Shown here: positions 1-6,461 of the stretch, one piece after another | How positions within the stretch are numbered: the first letter of the stretch is position 1 | Layout: every line of letters begins with the position of its first letter | Notes under the pieces: generated by a model | The model's input: only the letters and a program-made list of their open reading frames with translations | Databases searched by the model: none | Told to the model about the DNA's origin: nothing | Program-made: the position numbers and the translations under genes | DNA from: JAICLL01 sp035252155 | Lineage (GTDB): Bacteria; Planctomycetota; Planctomycetia; Pirellulales; JAICIG01 | Reading direction: 5' to 3' | Length of the DNA: 12,782 nucleotides | Assembly (NCBI GenBank): GCA_035252155.1 | Contig: DATFDL010000499.1 | Span: forward strand, 1-12,782

Positions 1-92
1 GAGGGCGTTCCCTACAGCCCCTCTCTCTTCATTGTTTTTGCCCCCCAATTTTTTTGCCTTTATCCGCAGCCCAATAAGCGCCGGAGCGCACC

Positions 93-1457
93 ATGTGGGA
101 AAAAATCCGCATCGTCTTTACCATCCCCGAGCTGCGTCGCAAGATCCTGCTCACGCTGGGCCTGCTGGCCATCTACCGGGTCGGCTCGTGGATTCCGCTG
201 CCGATCATTGACCAATCAAAGAGCTTGTTCACCTCGAGCGGCGACGCCGGGCTGGGCAAAATCCTGGAAAACGTGGCGACCTTCAGCGCCTCGCAGCTCG
301 ACAATGCCACGATCTTCGGTTTGGGCATCATGCCCTACATCTCGGCTTCGATTATCTTCCAACTGCTGGCCAGCGTCTGGAAACCACTTGAAGAGCTGCA
401 AAAAGAAGGCGAAAGCGGACGTAAAAAAATCAACGAATACACCCGCTACGCCACCGTAGTGCTCTGCCTGTTTCAAAGCTGGATCTACGTCCGCTTTCTC
501 GTCAGCCAGAACATGATCGATTCGCAGTTTCTTTCGGGCGGATCGTTGCCGTTGTCGTGGTATTTTGTCTCGGTGGCCACGATGACCGCCGGCACGGTGT
601 TTCTCATGTGGCTGGGCGAGCAGATCGACGAGTTCGGCATCGGCAATGGCATCAGCTTGTTGATTATGGCCGGCATTCTTGCCCGAATGCCCAAGGCAGG
701 TTACGACCTGCTCAAGCCGCTGCTCACCGGCAACCTGGTGCTCGAGGGCGGCGCCGGCGAAATGGGCGTAGCCAAGCTGATGGTGCTAGCCATGCTGTTC
801 GTGGCGGTGGTCGTGGGCGTCGTCTTCATCACGCAGGGACAACGGCGCATTCCCACGCAAAGCGCCAAGCACGTTCGCGGGCGGCGAGTCTATGGAGGCA
901 CGCGGCAATACCTGCCGCTGCGTGTCAACCAGGCCGGCGTGATGCCGATCATCTTTGCCAGCAGCTTGCTGATGTTCCCCGCCCTCGGTTTTGACCTACT
1001 CGGCCGGATTCCCAACCTTCCGTCCGGGCTCAGCACGTTCTTCCGCGACGCCAAGGATTCACTTTCCTCTTACACCGCTTACACGCACAACGTGCTGTAC
1101 GTCGTGCTAATCTACTTCTTCTGCTATTTCTGGACGGCCATCACCTTCAACCCGAAGGACATGGCCGAAAACCTCAAGAACTTCGGCACTTTCATTCCCG
1201 GCTATCGGCCCGGCAAGCGGACGATGGACTACCTCGAGAAAGTAATGATCCGCATCACCTACGTCGGTGCCGGTTTTTTGGCGTTGGTGGCGATCATGCC
1301 GATGTTGGTCGCCAACATGGCCAACATCGACTACACTTTGGCCAGCTTTTACGGGGGCACGGGCTTGTTGATCGCCGTCAGCGTGGCCTTCGACCTGGTG
1401 CAGAAGATCGACAGCCATTTGGTCATGCGTAACTATCGGGGCTTACTCGAAAAGTAG
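93..1457 (+). CDS. secY: SecY, protein-conducting channel subunit of the Sec translocase
   Basis: SecY is the pore-forming inner-membrane subunit of SecYEG. It passes unfolded proteins across, or inserts them into, the cytoplasmic membrane. The 454-residue length is normal for bacterial SecY and the hydrophobic pattern fits ten membrane helices. Recognisable family signatures are LGIMPYISASIIFQLL (77-92), the cytoplasmic loop with GQRRIPTQSAKH (249-260) and YGGTRQYLPLRVNQAGV (267-283), NPKDMAENLKNFGTFIPG (353-370), and the C-terminal GGTGLLIAVSVAFDLVQ (421-437). The ATG follows GGAG at 83-86 with 6 nt spacing. It heads the cluster with adk and map, as in many spc-type operons. The preceding 92 nt hold no recognisable ribosomal-protein end, so any upstream operon members lie outside the window. 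Export through SecY would serve the signal-peptide proteins further along the window. Confidence 0.98.
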   Translation: MWEKIRIVFTIPELRRKILLTLGLLAIYRVGSWIPLPIIDQSKSLFTSSGDAGLGKILENVATFSASQLDNATIFGLGIMPYISASIIFQLLASVWKPLEELQKEGESGRKKINEYTRYATVVLCLFQSWIYVRFLVSQNMIDSQFLSGGSLPLSWYFVSVATMTAGTVFLMWLGEQIDEFGIGNGISLLIMAGILARMPKAGYDLLKPLLTGNLVLEGGAGEMGVAKLMVLAMLFVAVVVGVVFITQGQRRIPTQSAKHVRGRRVYGGTRQYLPLRVNQAGVMPIIFASSLLMFPALGFDLLGRIPNLPSGLSTFFRDAKDSLSSYTAYTHNVLYVVLIYFFCYFWTAITFNPKDMAENLKNFGTFIPGYRPGKRTMDYLEKVMIRITYVGAGFLALVAIMPMLVANMANIDYTLASFYGGTGLLIAVSVAFDLVQKIDSHLVMRNYRGLLEK

Positions 1458-1470
1458 ACCCAGGACGGCC

Positions 1471-2052
1471 ATGCGGATTATCTTCATCGGTCCGCCGGGA
1501 GCCGGCAAAGGCACGCAGTCGCTGCGGCTGGTCGAATACCTGGGAATTCCGCATCTTTCGACGGGCGACATGCTGCGGCAGGCCGTCGTCCAGCGCACCC
1601 CCACGGGCGTGTTGGCCGGACCGTACATGGACGCTGGGCAGCTCGTGCCCGATGACATCATCCTGAAGCTGGTCGATGAGCGTTTGCGGCAGGACGATTG
1701 CAGCCGCGGCGCGCTGTTCGACGGCTTTCCGCGCAACCTCTGGCAAGCCGAGGCGCTGGACAAGATGCTTGAAGAGCGGTTCGGCCTGCCGCTCGACATG
1801 GCATTGGAGATGAAGGTCGACGACGCCGAGCTGATTCGTCGCCTGAGCGGGCGCGGCCGCACCGACGACCGGCCGGCCGTCATCGCCGAGCGGCTGAAGA
1901 GCTACTGGCACGAAACTCGACCGCTGTTGGAGTATTATCGGCGGCGCGGCGTGTTGCGTGTGATCGATGGCATCGGCACGCAGGACCAGGTGTTCGACCG
2001 CATCAAGGCAGCGTTGAAATCGCGGCCGGACAAGGGCGACGGGGGGGCGTAG
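1471..2052 (+). CDS. adk: Adenylate kinase, short-LID form
   Basis: This cytoplasmic enzyme interconverts ATP + AMP and 2 ADP. The P-loop GPPGAGKG is at residues 7-14, the AMP-binding STGDMLR at 30-36, and the family block FDGFPRNLWQAEALD at 83-97 (the usual Thr after FPR is Asn here). The LID region is RRLSGRGRTDDRPAVIAERL (123-142). It is the short type and lacks the roughly 30-residue, often zinc-binding LID insert of the long bacterial form, which explains the 193-residue length against about 215. The ATG lies 13 nt after the secY stop and has AGGA at 1462-1465, so translation in one transcript with secY is likely. The family is unambiguous. Confidence 0.96.
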   Translation: MRIIFIGPPGAGKGTQSLRLVEYLGIPHLSTGDMLRQAVVQRTPTGVLAGPYMDAGQLVPDDIILKLVDERLRQDDCSRGALFDGFPRNLWQAEALDKMLEERFGLPLDMALEMKVDDAELIRRLSGRGRTDDRPAVIAERLKSYWHETRPLLEYYRRRGVLRVIDGIGTQDQVFDRIKAALKSRPDKGDGGA

Positions 2053-2054
2053 CC

Positions 2055-2840
2055 GTGATCAATTTACGTTCGCCGCGTGAAATCGGATTGATGCGCCAAG
2101 CAGGGCTGCTGGTGTGGCAGGCGCACCAAGAGGCGGCGCCGCTGGTCAAGCCCGGCGTCACCACCTCCGAAATCGATCGGGCCATCGAAAAATTCTTCGC
2201 CCAGCACAATGCCACGCCATTGTTCAAGGGCGTCAAGGGCAAAGTGCCGTTTCCGGCGGTAACGTGCATTTCGATCAACGAAGAGGTGGTCCACGGCATT
2301 CCCGGCGCCCGCCGGCTGAAGGAAGGTGACGTGGTCAGTCTCGATACCGGCTGCAAGCTCGAAGGCTGGTGCGGAGATGCCGCGGTGACTCGCGCCGTCG
2401 GCCAGGTTTCGCCCGAAATCCAGCGTTTGCTCGACGTCACCAAAGGGACGCTCCATCTTTCGATCGAAATGATGAAGATCAAGAGCCGCTGGAGCCAGGT
2501 GGCCGCCGAGATGCAAAAGTACGTCCACGACCACGGCTTCCATGTGGTCGAGACCTTTGTCGGCCACGGCATCGGCCGCGAAATGCACGAAGAGCCGCAA
2601 GTGCCCAATTTCTGCAGCAAGCAGTTCCTGAAAAAAGGCGATTTCGATTTGCGACCCGGGCTGGTGATCGCCATCGAGCCGATGGTCAACATGGGCACGG
2701 GCAAGGTGAAGGGACTTTCGGACCATTGGACCCAAGTGACCAAAGACGGCCGGCCCAGCGCTCACTTCGAGCACACCGTGGCCATGACCAAGGACGGCCC
2801 CGTGGCCCTCACACTCGGCCCCAACGGCGAAGACGTCTGA
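2055..2840 (+). CDS. map: Type I methionine aminopeptidase
   Basis: It removes the initiator methionine from new proteins in the cytoplasm with a dinuclear metal centre. All five expected metal ligands are visible: Asp97 (SLDTG), Asp108 (WCGDAA), His171 (GHGIG), Glu208 (IEPM) and Glu239 (FEHT). His80 and His178 match the conserved substrate-site histidines. The 261-residue length is that of the minimal bacterial type I enzyme. There is no N-terminal zinc-finger or SH3-binding extension, although planctomycetes often carry several map paralogues. The start is GTG, 2 nt after the adk stop, and the G-rich end of adk can serve as ribosome binding site, so coupled translation is likely. It is the last + strand gene of the cluster. 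Confidence 0.98.
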   Translation: MINLRSPREIGLMRQAGLLVWQAHQEAAPLVKPGVTTSEIDRAIEKFFAQHNATPLFKGVKGKVPFPAVTCISINEEVVHGIPGARRLKEGDVVSLDTGCKLEGWCGDAAVTRAVGQVSPEIQRLLDVTKGTLHLSIEMMKIKSRWSQVAAEMQKYVHDHGFHVVETFVGHGIGREMHEEPQVPNFCSKQFLKKGDFDLRPGLVIAIEPMVNMGTGKVKGLSDHWTQVTKDGRPSAHFEHTVAMTKDGPVALTLGPNGEDV

Positions 2841-2869
2841 CGGCACCCTGCAAGTGATTCGTGCAGTCG

Positions 2870-2951
2870 GCCGGTGGCTGGGGCAGAGCCTAAGCGATGC
2901 CCCGGCTCGTCTCAGCCGGGGCATCGGCAAGCCTCTGCCCCGGCCACCGAC
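2870..2951. repeat. Large imperfect palindrome (38-bp arms) between convergent genes
   Basis: Arms 2870-2907 and 2914-2951 are reverse complements at 32 of 38 positions, with a 6-nt loop (2908-2913). Two of the mismatches could be G-U pairs in RNA. The outer arm reads ggtggctggggcagag and its partner reads ctctgccccggccacc. The element starts about 30 nt after the map stop, so it could end or stabilise the secY-adk-map transcript, but there is no T-tract as in a classical intrinsic terminator. One arm recurs as a single half-copy at 10056-10092, which points to a dispersed repeat family rather than a dedicated terminator. Confidence 0.85.
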
Positions 2952-2962
2952 CTGGGCCATGC

Positions 2963-2987
2963 TGGCCGGCCATAAAGGCCGGTGCTA
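2963..2987 (-). repeat. Short GC hairpin overlapping the stop codon of the redoxin fusion gene
   Basis: CCGGCC (2966-2971) and GGCCGG (2977-2982) form a perfect 6-bp stem around ataaa. On the minus strand the element reads TAGCACCGGCCTTTATGG and its first three bases are the stop codon. A near-identical motif, TAGCTACCGGCCTTGTG, begins with the RNase R stop codon at 10801. A terminator role is possible but there is no run of T after the stem. Confidence 0.6.
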
Positions 2988-4766
2988 CCGGGTTGCTGGC
3001 TCGCCGGCGGGCAGGGTGGTGAAGTACCCGATCATCATCTCTTCCCAGGTCTGGTCGCCCCAGCGCACGGTCTTGGTGGGGTCGGGGTTCGCCACATTGC
3101 CCGCTGAGTTATCGAAGTGCGCCGTGCACCGCAGCAGGGTTCCCTTCGGCAGCAGCTTCGGCTCGGCCAGATGATACCGCAATTGCCAGTTGAAATCGTA
3201 ACGCGGAATTTCGAGCAAGATCTCGCTTCGTCCATCGGGGTAGTCTGCTTCATAGCGGAACGACTTACCGCGCAGGTGCATGTGAGGCGTCAGCGTCAGC
3301 AGCCGCACGTCGTTGTCAAAGCGGTGTTGTGAATGCACCTCGTGATTCTCATCGCCCGGCGGAATTTGCAGGAGCGGATTGGCGGCCATGCCGCCGCCGA
3401 TTTTTTCGCGCACTTCCGCCGGATCGGCAAAGACCAGTCCCAGCGAACTGCGGTCTTTCTGCGGCGAGCCGTTGGGAGTGTAGTGCAATTGAAACACGAT
3501 CTTTGAGCCCGCCGGCACGAGCATCGCCGCGCCCTCGGGGAAAATGGTAGGCGGCATGCCCGGGGCGAAGCCCACCATCGCCCCTCGCCGGCCGCGCGGC
3601 TTTTCGCCCGGCGGCACGAAGAACGCCACGATATGATGCACCACGGCGCGGTTGTCGGGGCGGCATTCGGCGGCTTTGATCCAGGTGTCGGCGGTGAAGC
3701 CTGGATCGACCGTGTAGTATTGATATTTCACCACGCCCTCGGCCGGCACATCGACCGGTTCATCGCGAATATAGACCACCTGGTCCGGCGGTGGAATCTG
3801 CCAGCCCGCCGTGAACTGCCGCGGCTCAGGCAATTGCGAGCGGTCGCCCTCTGGGCAGCCGGCGTCGACCCAATCGGCGAGCAGCCTCTTTTCTTCTTCG
3901 CTCAATCGCGGGTCATTGTGGAATTTGCCGAACTCGGGGTTGGCAAACCACGGCGGCATGCGCCCCTGCTCGATAACCTCGCGCATGCTTTCGGCCCAGC
4001 CGACCGCCTCGTCGTAACTGGTTAGAGCGAACGGAGCGACTTCGCCCGGCCGGTGGCACTCGACGCAGCGGCGATCCAGCAGCCGGGCAATTTGGTTCGA
4101 GTAGGTCACTTCGCCGGCCGCCTCGCGCTTTTGCAGCCGGCCGATGCGGCAGCCTTGCACGTCGGTTTCGGTCACGCTCACCGGTTGGCCACTCAAGAGT
4201 TCTTCCAGCGCGATGGCCAGATCGCGCCGCGTCGCTTGCGGACGCTGCCGGCCGACAATGAACTGATCGTCGATCCGACCGCGATAACGCACGATGCGCT
4301 GATCGTCGAGCAAAAAGACTTCCGGCGTGCGCGCGGCCGCGAACCGATCGGCCACCACATTGCCCGGATCCTTAAGCAGCGGAAACTTGATTTCGTAGGT
4401 CCGGGCAAAGTCGGCCAGCTCGGCCAGTGTATCTTGCTGGTTTGAGTCGATCGCCAAGAACGCCACCCCGCGCGGCTGATATTCTTCGGCCAGCTTCGCC
4501 AGACGGGGCGCGTATTGCCTGGCCAACGGGCATTCGCAACCGACGAACGCCACCACCACGAACTTGGGAGGTGTCGAATTTTCGCCGTCAGCGGGAGTGA
4601 ATGCCGCGGCCAACGAGCCTTCCCTGCCACGAGGATCGCGGAGCGAGAAATCGGCGATTTCGCAGCCCACGATGCTGGGCCGCTCGTCCGATGTTTTTTG
4701 GCATTCGGCCAGCGCCGCCGCCGCAATCACGAGCACGAAGAATAAGCCACCCAAGAAAAATCGCAT
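2985..4766 (-). CDS. Exported fusion: redoxin domain, cytochrome c domain, copper type II monooxygenase-like domain
   Basis: This is a predicted periplasmic multi-domain redox protein of 593 residues. An N-terminal signal peptide (1-20, hydrophobic, ending AAALA) is followed by a thioredoxin-like AhpC/TSA domain (about 35-200) with CEC-P at 77-80. A single heme c site CVECH (234-238) comes next, with a possible axial Met in GRMPPW (Met270). The C-terminal half resembles the two-copper fold of peptidylglycine alpha-hydroxylating monooxygenase (PHM): VVHHI (His377, His378), FQLHY (His428), TPHMH (His495, His497) and EEMM (Met577/578). These align in order with the HH, H, HxH and M ligands of that family. 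The start was set at the ATG at 4766 because GAAGGAAG lies at 4771-4778. An in-frame ATG at 4796 has no ribosome binding site and would put ten residues before the signal peptide. The domain calls are firm, but the substrate is unknown. The fused heme may supply electrons to the copper sites (inference). Confidence 0.9.
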   Translation of the reverse strand: MRFFLGGLFFVLVIAAAALAECQKTSDERPSIVGCEIADFSLRDPRGREGSLAAAFTPADGENSTPPKFVVVAFVGCECPLARQYAPRLAKLAEEYQPRGVAFLAIDSNQQDTLAELADFARTYEIKFPLLKDPGNVVADRFAAARTPEVFLLDDQRIVRYRGRIDDQFIVGRQRPQATRRDLAIALEELLSGQPVSVTETDVQGCRIGRLQKREAAGEVTYSNQIARLLDRRCVECHRPGEVAPFALTSYDEAVGWAESMREVIEQGRMPPWFANPEFGKFHNDPRLSEEEKRLLADWVDAGCPEGDRSQLPEPRQFTAGWQIPPPDQVVYIRDEPVDVPAEGVVKYQYYTVDPGFTADTWIKAAECRPDNRAVVHHIVAFFVPPGEKPRGRRGAMVGFAPGMPPTIFPEGAAMLVPAGSKIVFQLHYTPNGSPQKDRSSLGLVFADPAEVREKIGGGMAANPLLQIPPGDENHEVHSQHRFDNDVRLLTLTPHMHLRGKSFRYEADYPDGRSEILLEIPRYDFNWQLRYHLAEPKLLPKGTLLRCTAHFDNSAGNVANPDPTKTVRWGDQTWEEMMIGYFTTLPAGEPATR

Positions 4767-4770
4767 ATTG

Positions 4771-4778
4771 CTTCCTTC
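4771..4778 (-). promoter_or_regulatory. Ribosome binding site that decides the redoxin-fusion start
   Basis: On the minus strand GAAGGAAG lies 4 nt before the ATG at 4766 (6 nt from the AGGA core). The in-frame ATG 30 nt further upstream has no comparable sequence before it. The signal peptide begins exactly at the downstream ATG, which supports this choice. Confidence 0.7.
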
Positions 4779-4804
4779 AACTTGTAAATCGATCATTCAC
4801 GCGG

Positions 4805-4910
4805 TTGTGGAGCGGTCTCTGACCGCTTCACTTAAGCGACCAAAGGTCTCCTAAATAACGGGAGACCTTCGGTCGGCCGAAGTGGCTGCGGTCAGGAGAA
4901 CGTGCCACAA
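4805..4910. repeat. Nested palindromic element filling the spacer between two minus-strand genes
   Basis: Three inverted-repeat levels are visible. The outer arms are 4805-4826 (ttgtggagcggtc...) and 4888-4910 (gcggtcagg...ccacaa), complementary with a few mismatches and one extra base. An inner hairpin at 4807-4831 has 11-nt arms, one mismatch and a 3-nt loop. A second inner hairpin at 4838-4874 has 14-nt arms (gaccaaaggtctcc and ggagaccttcggtc), one mismatch and a 9-nt loop. The outer edge touches the ceramidase-like gene's stop codon (4911-4913) exactly. In the RNA it could form alternative folds: two arm hairpins, or one long cruciform-like stem. It could act as a terminator or processing site for the upstream gene, or as a leader structure for the redoxin fusion. 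It more likely belongs to a dispersed repeat family. Confidence 0.8.
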
Positions 4911-6317
4911 CTATTGATTCGATATTCTATCCGACGGTTGCGGCCGAGGCAGCACCGTTTGAAGCGCCGCGCGGATGCGTTCTTCGCAGCCCGGACCGAC
5001 CCACCGCCAATCGTGATTGAACCGCTCCTCGAATGCCGCTTGCGTGGGAATGTAGCCCGGCCAACATTCGCCGTAGCCGATCGACATGATAAACGCCTCG
5101 GGCACCAGCCGCTGAGCCAACAATTGATAGCCGACGAATGCTTCGCCGGGCAATAGCACGACTCGGGCGGGGCCGAAGTCGATGCAGGGAACGTCGATCT
5201 TCTGGCCGCGGTCGATCCGGTCGAGGCTGCTCAAGCCCATCGCCGCCAAGATGCGATCGCTGATCTTCGCTTCGGAATCATCGAGCGTGGCCTTCAGCGC
5301 CTGGCGCGTAAACGCGGCGCCTTCGTGAAACGGCAATTCCAGCGAAGCCGACCTAAAATCAATATGCTCCAGCGGCGAACGCTCGGTGGCTTTCCAAGCG
5401 TGCCGCATGGCGCGGTGGATGCGATCAGCCAATACTTGGCGCATCAGCTCACTGCCGTCGTTGTATTTGCCCGCCGTCACATCGCCGCTGCAACCGGTGA
5501 CATAGATCTGCTTCACCGCCGGATCGTCGGCCGCCCGGCGGCGACGGGCAAGGCCCACAAAATCGGCGCTCACGCCGCCGCGACCGTAGTAGCTCATCGG
5601 GTGCGTGGCATAGCAGTGCAAAGCCAGCACCGGCCGATCGTCGTCCCAAAAGCTGATCGTCTTCAAATAGGGATCGATTTCGCCTTCGGGCGCCTCGTGG
5701 AGCCGCGGATCGCCGCCCGAGGCGCTATAGCGGTCGAAGTCGATCCGGCCGTCCGGCCGCGCGACGCGGCGGTTCGAAGCCACCTGGTCGACCTTGGCCT
5801 GACCAAGACCCAAATGCGTGACGCCGCGCGGCGCTTTAAGACTCGCTCGCAATGCGCGGCACACGCGTTTGACGCACTCGGCATGGAACGCGGTGTCGTA
5901 GATCTCTCCTTTGAGCCCAACTTCGTCCAGGTGCGCCTGCGCGCCGCTGTCGGCCACGGGTGCGTCGTGTTGATGCAGACAACTGACGAGCACTCGCTCG
6001 CGCGTCGTGCCGGCCGCTGAGGCCAGCGCGTTGCGCCATTGGTCGTACGCGCCGTTGCGGACTTCGCACCAGTCGAGCGCCAATAGCACGACCGGTTTGT
6101 CGGGTCCGAGCAACACGAACCCATGAGCTTCGAGCGGATCGTCGATACGTTGGGCTTTCGTCGGCAAAATACCCATGCACCGATGCCCCAGCGGAATGGT
6201 CACATCGGCCGAAAAGACGGCAATTTGGTATTGCCGCCGCTCTTGCTCGGCTGCCTTCAGCCAATTCGCGGCGGCGAAGCATGCCGTAAACGCCAGGACG
6301 ACTGCGAAGCTTTTCAT
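4911..6317 (-). CDS. Exported neutral/alkaline ceramidase-like hydrolase
   Basis: The 468-residue product begins with a signal peptide (1 to about 23: MKSFAVVLAFTACFAAAN, then LKA-AEQ). It resembles the N-terminal catalytic domain of neutral/alkaline non-lysosomal ceramidases, metal-dependent amidases that cleave ceramide to sphingosine and fatty acid. Visible signatures are ADVTIPLGHRCMG (38-50), DDPLEAHGFVLL (59-70), CLHQHDAP (113-120, zinc-ligand-type His115/His117), ATHPMSYYG (237-245, His239), TGCSGDVTAG (274-283), LPGEAFVGYQ (389-398) and GYIPTQAAFEE (421-431, Tyr422). Full ceramidases are longer and end in an immunoglobulin-like domain, which is absent here, as in many environmental single-domain homologues. 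The true substrate may therefore be another lipid or amide. The ATG at 6317 was preferred over an in-frame GTG at 6383 because the signal peptide starts there, but no strong ribosome binding site supports either. It lies upstream of, and in the same direction as, the redoxin fusion. Confidence 0.82.
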   Translation of the reverse strand: MKSFAVVLAFTACFAAANWLKAAEQERRQYQIAVFSADVTIPLGHRCMGILPTKAQRIDDPLEAHGFVLLGPDKPVVLLALDWCEVRNGAYDQWRNALASAAGTTRERVLVSCLHQHDAPVADSGAQAHLDEVGLKGEIYDTAFHAECVKRVCRALRASLKAPRGVTHLGLGQAKVDQVASNRRVARPDGRIDFDRYSASGGDPRLHEAPEGEIDPYLKTISFWDDDRPVLALHCYATHPMSYYGRGGVSADFVGLARRRRAADDPAVKQIYVTGCSGDVTAGKYNDGSELMRQVLADRIHRAMRHAWKATERSPLEHIDFRSASLELPFHEGAAFTRQALKATLDDSEAKISDRILAAMGLSSLDRIDRGQKIDVPCIDFGPARVVLLPGEAFVGYQLLAQRLVPEAFIMSIGYGECWPGYIPTQAAFEERFNHDWRWVGPGCEERIRAALQTVLPRPQPSDRISNQ

Positions 6318-6461
6318 GGGAAGTAATAATCCAGGGAGCCGTCGGCAAGCTAGGGATAATGTCTTGAAGAACGGTGTCGGCACGGGCTAGACTGGGCAAT
6401 GGCAATACGCCGCCCAACCAATACCCGGACTCCGGACATTCCAGTTTCAGATTATCGTCGC

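Noticed and set aside
2064..2960. A 298-codon minus-strand frame opposite map
   Set aside because: It overlaps a complete methionine aminopeptidase and runs through the 2870-2951 palindrome, so it is not a plausible gene.
2841..2984. A possible rpmJ or infA gene after map
   Set aside because: No short frame there shows the basic, cysteine-containing pattern of ribosomal protein L36 or the IF-1 fold. The stretch is occupied by repeats.
6364..6393. TTGAAG / TAGACT pair, 18 bp apart, as promoter of the PSCyt/PSD gene
   Set aside because: Position is sensible but both boxes deviate from consensus and planctomycete promoters are poorly defined. Mentioned only as a weak candidate in that gene's entry.
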